Shown here piece after piece: positions 32,704 through 33,680 of a stretch of DNA of 33,680 nucleotides (positions within the stretch are counted from its first letter, which is position 1; each line of letters begins with the position of its first letter). Origin of the DNA: Nodularia sp. (in: cyanobacteria) (GTDB taxonomy: Bacteria > Cyanobacteriota > Cyanobacteriia > Cyanobacteriales > Nostocaceae); the NCBI GenBank assembly GCA_007692755.1, contig REBL01000119.1, positions 1-33,680 of the forward strand. The letters are read 5' to 3'. A model generated the notes under the pieces. The model ran no database searches. It was given only the letters and a program-made list of their open reading frames with translations, and had not been told where the DNA came from. Made by a program: the position numbers and the translations under genes.

Positions 32704-33658
32704 AATTTACCAGATACTTTTGAAAACTATAGTCGTAGTCTCGTAGGTTAGGACAGTTTTGATTGTTCAGAGCAATGAATGAAGCAACTGGTTTTATACG
32801 CTGCTCAAACCCCGCTTTCCTCTCAGCGCACCATGTCACACCACGTTCTTGTGCAGACGCAATTTATCGCGTCTGAGTCTCAGCACTCAGTTAACTAATT
32901 GTGAGGAAATCTTAAAAAATAGTGATTTAACTTTTGACTAAATATGATAATCTATATATTGGCTCTCTATCTCTTGTAAAATTTAAAAAGTAATCATACC
33001 ACTAAAAGCACTGTTACTAAGTGTTTTAACTATCACTGGTTTCAGTCGGACTACATACAGTAGTTTTAGTGCTTCAAACTGGGTGAGAATATTTAACTAA
33101 TCCTCACCGATGGTTGCTATTTAAGTGAGGTCTCTCTTGTAGCGATACAGATCACATGATCAGCAAAGAATAAACATATACAACAACAGATATTTCTAGA
33201 AATTGTCAAATGGGTATGTTGTGTAATACGCTGATTTTGTGCATGAATCAGGATTATTTTTGCATTTAAAATTAAGTTGTGTTATTGGTAAGCCAAACAC
33301 GTTTTACTTGAAAGCTAATCTTAATTTGAGAACAGGGAATTGGGCAAAAAAGTAGCTATGGCTTTACGCCAAGCTGTGCTGTCACGATATCAATAAAGAG
33401 TTGTGAGAGCAAAGGTAACTTGTATAACACATAATTACCTCATAAACTATAAAAAAATACCGAAATTATTTTAACCCGGTTAAAGAAGAAAAGAAACCCG
33501 AAGTTAAAATTTTTTTCCCTAAAATTCGGTTATTTATGTATTTTTCAGGGAACCAACTTTAGTGCTTCGGCTATGCTCCCTTCGGCGACGCTCAGGGCTA
33601 GCAAATTTTTCTCACAAACACTGGGAAGATTTGTGACTAACCATCTCAGGAACAGGCT
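32704..33658. other. Long spacer, 955 bp, probable leader of a downstream gene
   Basis: AT-rich, no protein-like ORF. It holds inverted repeat AGACGC/GCGTCT around 8 nt (32855-32874), a near-perfect palindrome TTTAACC-C-GGTTAAA (33470-33484), and a CGCTCAGGGC-type repeat fragment around 33565-33600. I looked for the NtcA box GTA-N8-TAC and did not find a match. Confidence 0.5.
33470..33484. promoter_or_regulatory. Palindrome TTTAACC-C-GGTTAAA, possible operator
   Basis: Perfect 7-bp arms around one base, about 175 bp upstream of the candidate start at 33659. Size and symmetry suit a homodimeric regulator; no factor is assigned. Confidence 0.3.
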
Positions 33659-33680
33659 ATGAAAGATAAAGCGATGCATC
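33659..33680 (+). CDS. Possible gene start cut by the window edge
   Basis: ATG at 33659 opens MKDKAMH, preceded by CAGGAAC about 8 nt upstream as a ribosome site. Only seven codons are inside the window. By remembered gene order in Anabaena PCC 7120 the next gene would be the ferredoxin-dependent glutamate synthase glsF, whose N-terminus begins with a similar short polar stretch. This is a guess from context. Confidence 0.35.

Noticed and set aside
33000..33650. NtcA site upstream of the possible glsF start
   Set aside because: Only GTA-N10-TAC arrangements were found (around 33214 and 33353); spacing is wrong for NtcA.
1..33680. CRISPR array or tRNA/rRNA genes
   Set aside because: No regularly spaced direct repeats with unique spacers and no cloverleaf or rRNA signatures were noticed on either strand.

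Overview
This window is chromosomal DNA from a filamentous, Nostoc/Anabaena-type cyanobacterium. The signs are many copies of the HIP1 octamer GCGATCGC, several cyanobacteria-restricted families (DUF1830, DUF4079, DUF4336, DUF1997, DICT domain), a cyanobacterial RNase E with the C-terminal PNPase-binding peptide RRRRRRSSA, and dense short repeats between genes. From memory, gene order resembles the Anabaena PCC 7120 stretch from the response regulator nrrA (all4312) through rne-rnhB and the str operon towards glsF (alr4344). I could not check this by alignment.

Layout. 1-2.3 kb: an OmpR-type response regulator cut by the window edge, an unannotated 38-residue ORF, and two small cyanobacterial proteins separated by a strong terminator. 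2.8-9.6 kb: a B12-binding-type radical SAM protein, a DICT/degenerate HD-GYP signalling protein, a pentapeptide-repeat protein, an AraC regulator divergent from a DUF4336 protein, and a CPBP membrane protease. 9.7-13.6 kb: clpS, with a complete TnpB-bearing IS200/IS605-type element inserted in its leader, then a conserved hypothetical gene, a DapL-type aminotransferase and a small conserved ORF. 14.2-20.4 kb: a second radical SAM protein (DUF2344 fusion) followed by rne and rnhB on the same strand. 20.6-23.1 kb: DUF1997, pheA and a LON-domain protein. 23.5-28.8 kb: the str operon rpsL-rpsG-fusA-tuf-rpsJ on the minus strand, with a near-consensus promoter, an intra-operon hairpin and a terminator. 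28.8-33.7 kb: an IscA-type Fe-S protein, a non-coding structured mobile element, a mannose-6-phosphate-isomerase-type cupin, a phosphodiester glycosidase, and a long leader ending at what may be the first codons of another gene.

Most genes are housekeeping or lineage-specific. The accessory signal lies in the mobile and repeat DNA. (1) A 427-bp element at 29291-29717 has no credible ORF but has matching left and right hairpins and TTAC/TCAA boundaries. It looks like a non-autonomous IS200/IS605-family element carrying a structured RNA, possibly of the HEARO/omega-RNA type. (2) The TnpB element is placed so that its guide-RNA end reads directly into the clpS leader. (3) Short palindromic or tandem repeats have entered coding sequences in frame (rnhB N-terminus, radical SAM linker, C-terminus of the hypothetical at 11544). 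No CRISPR array, tRNA, rRNA, prophage or recognisable defence island was seen.
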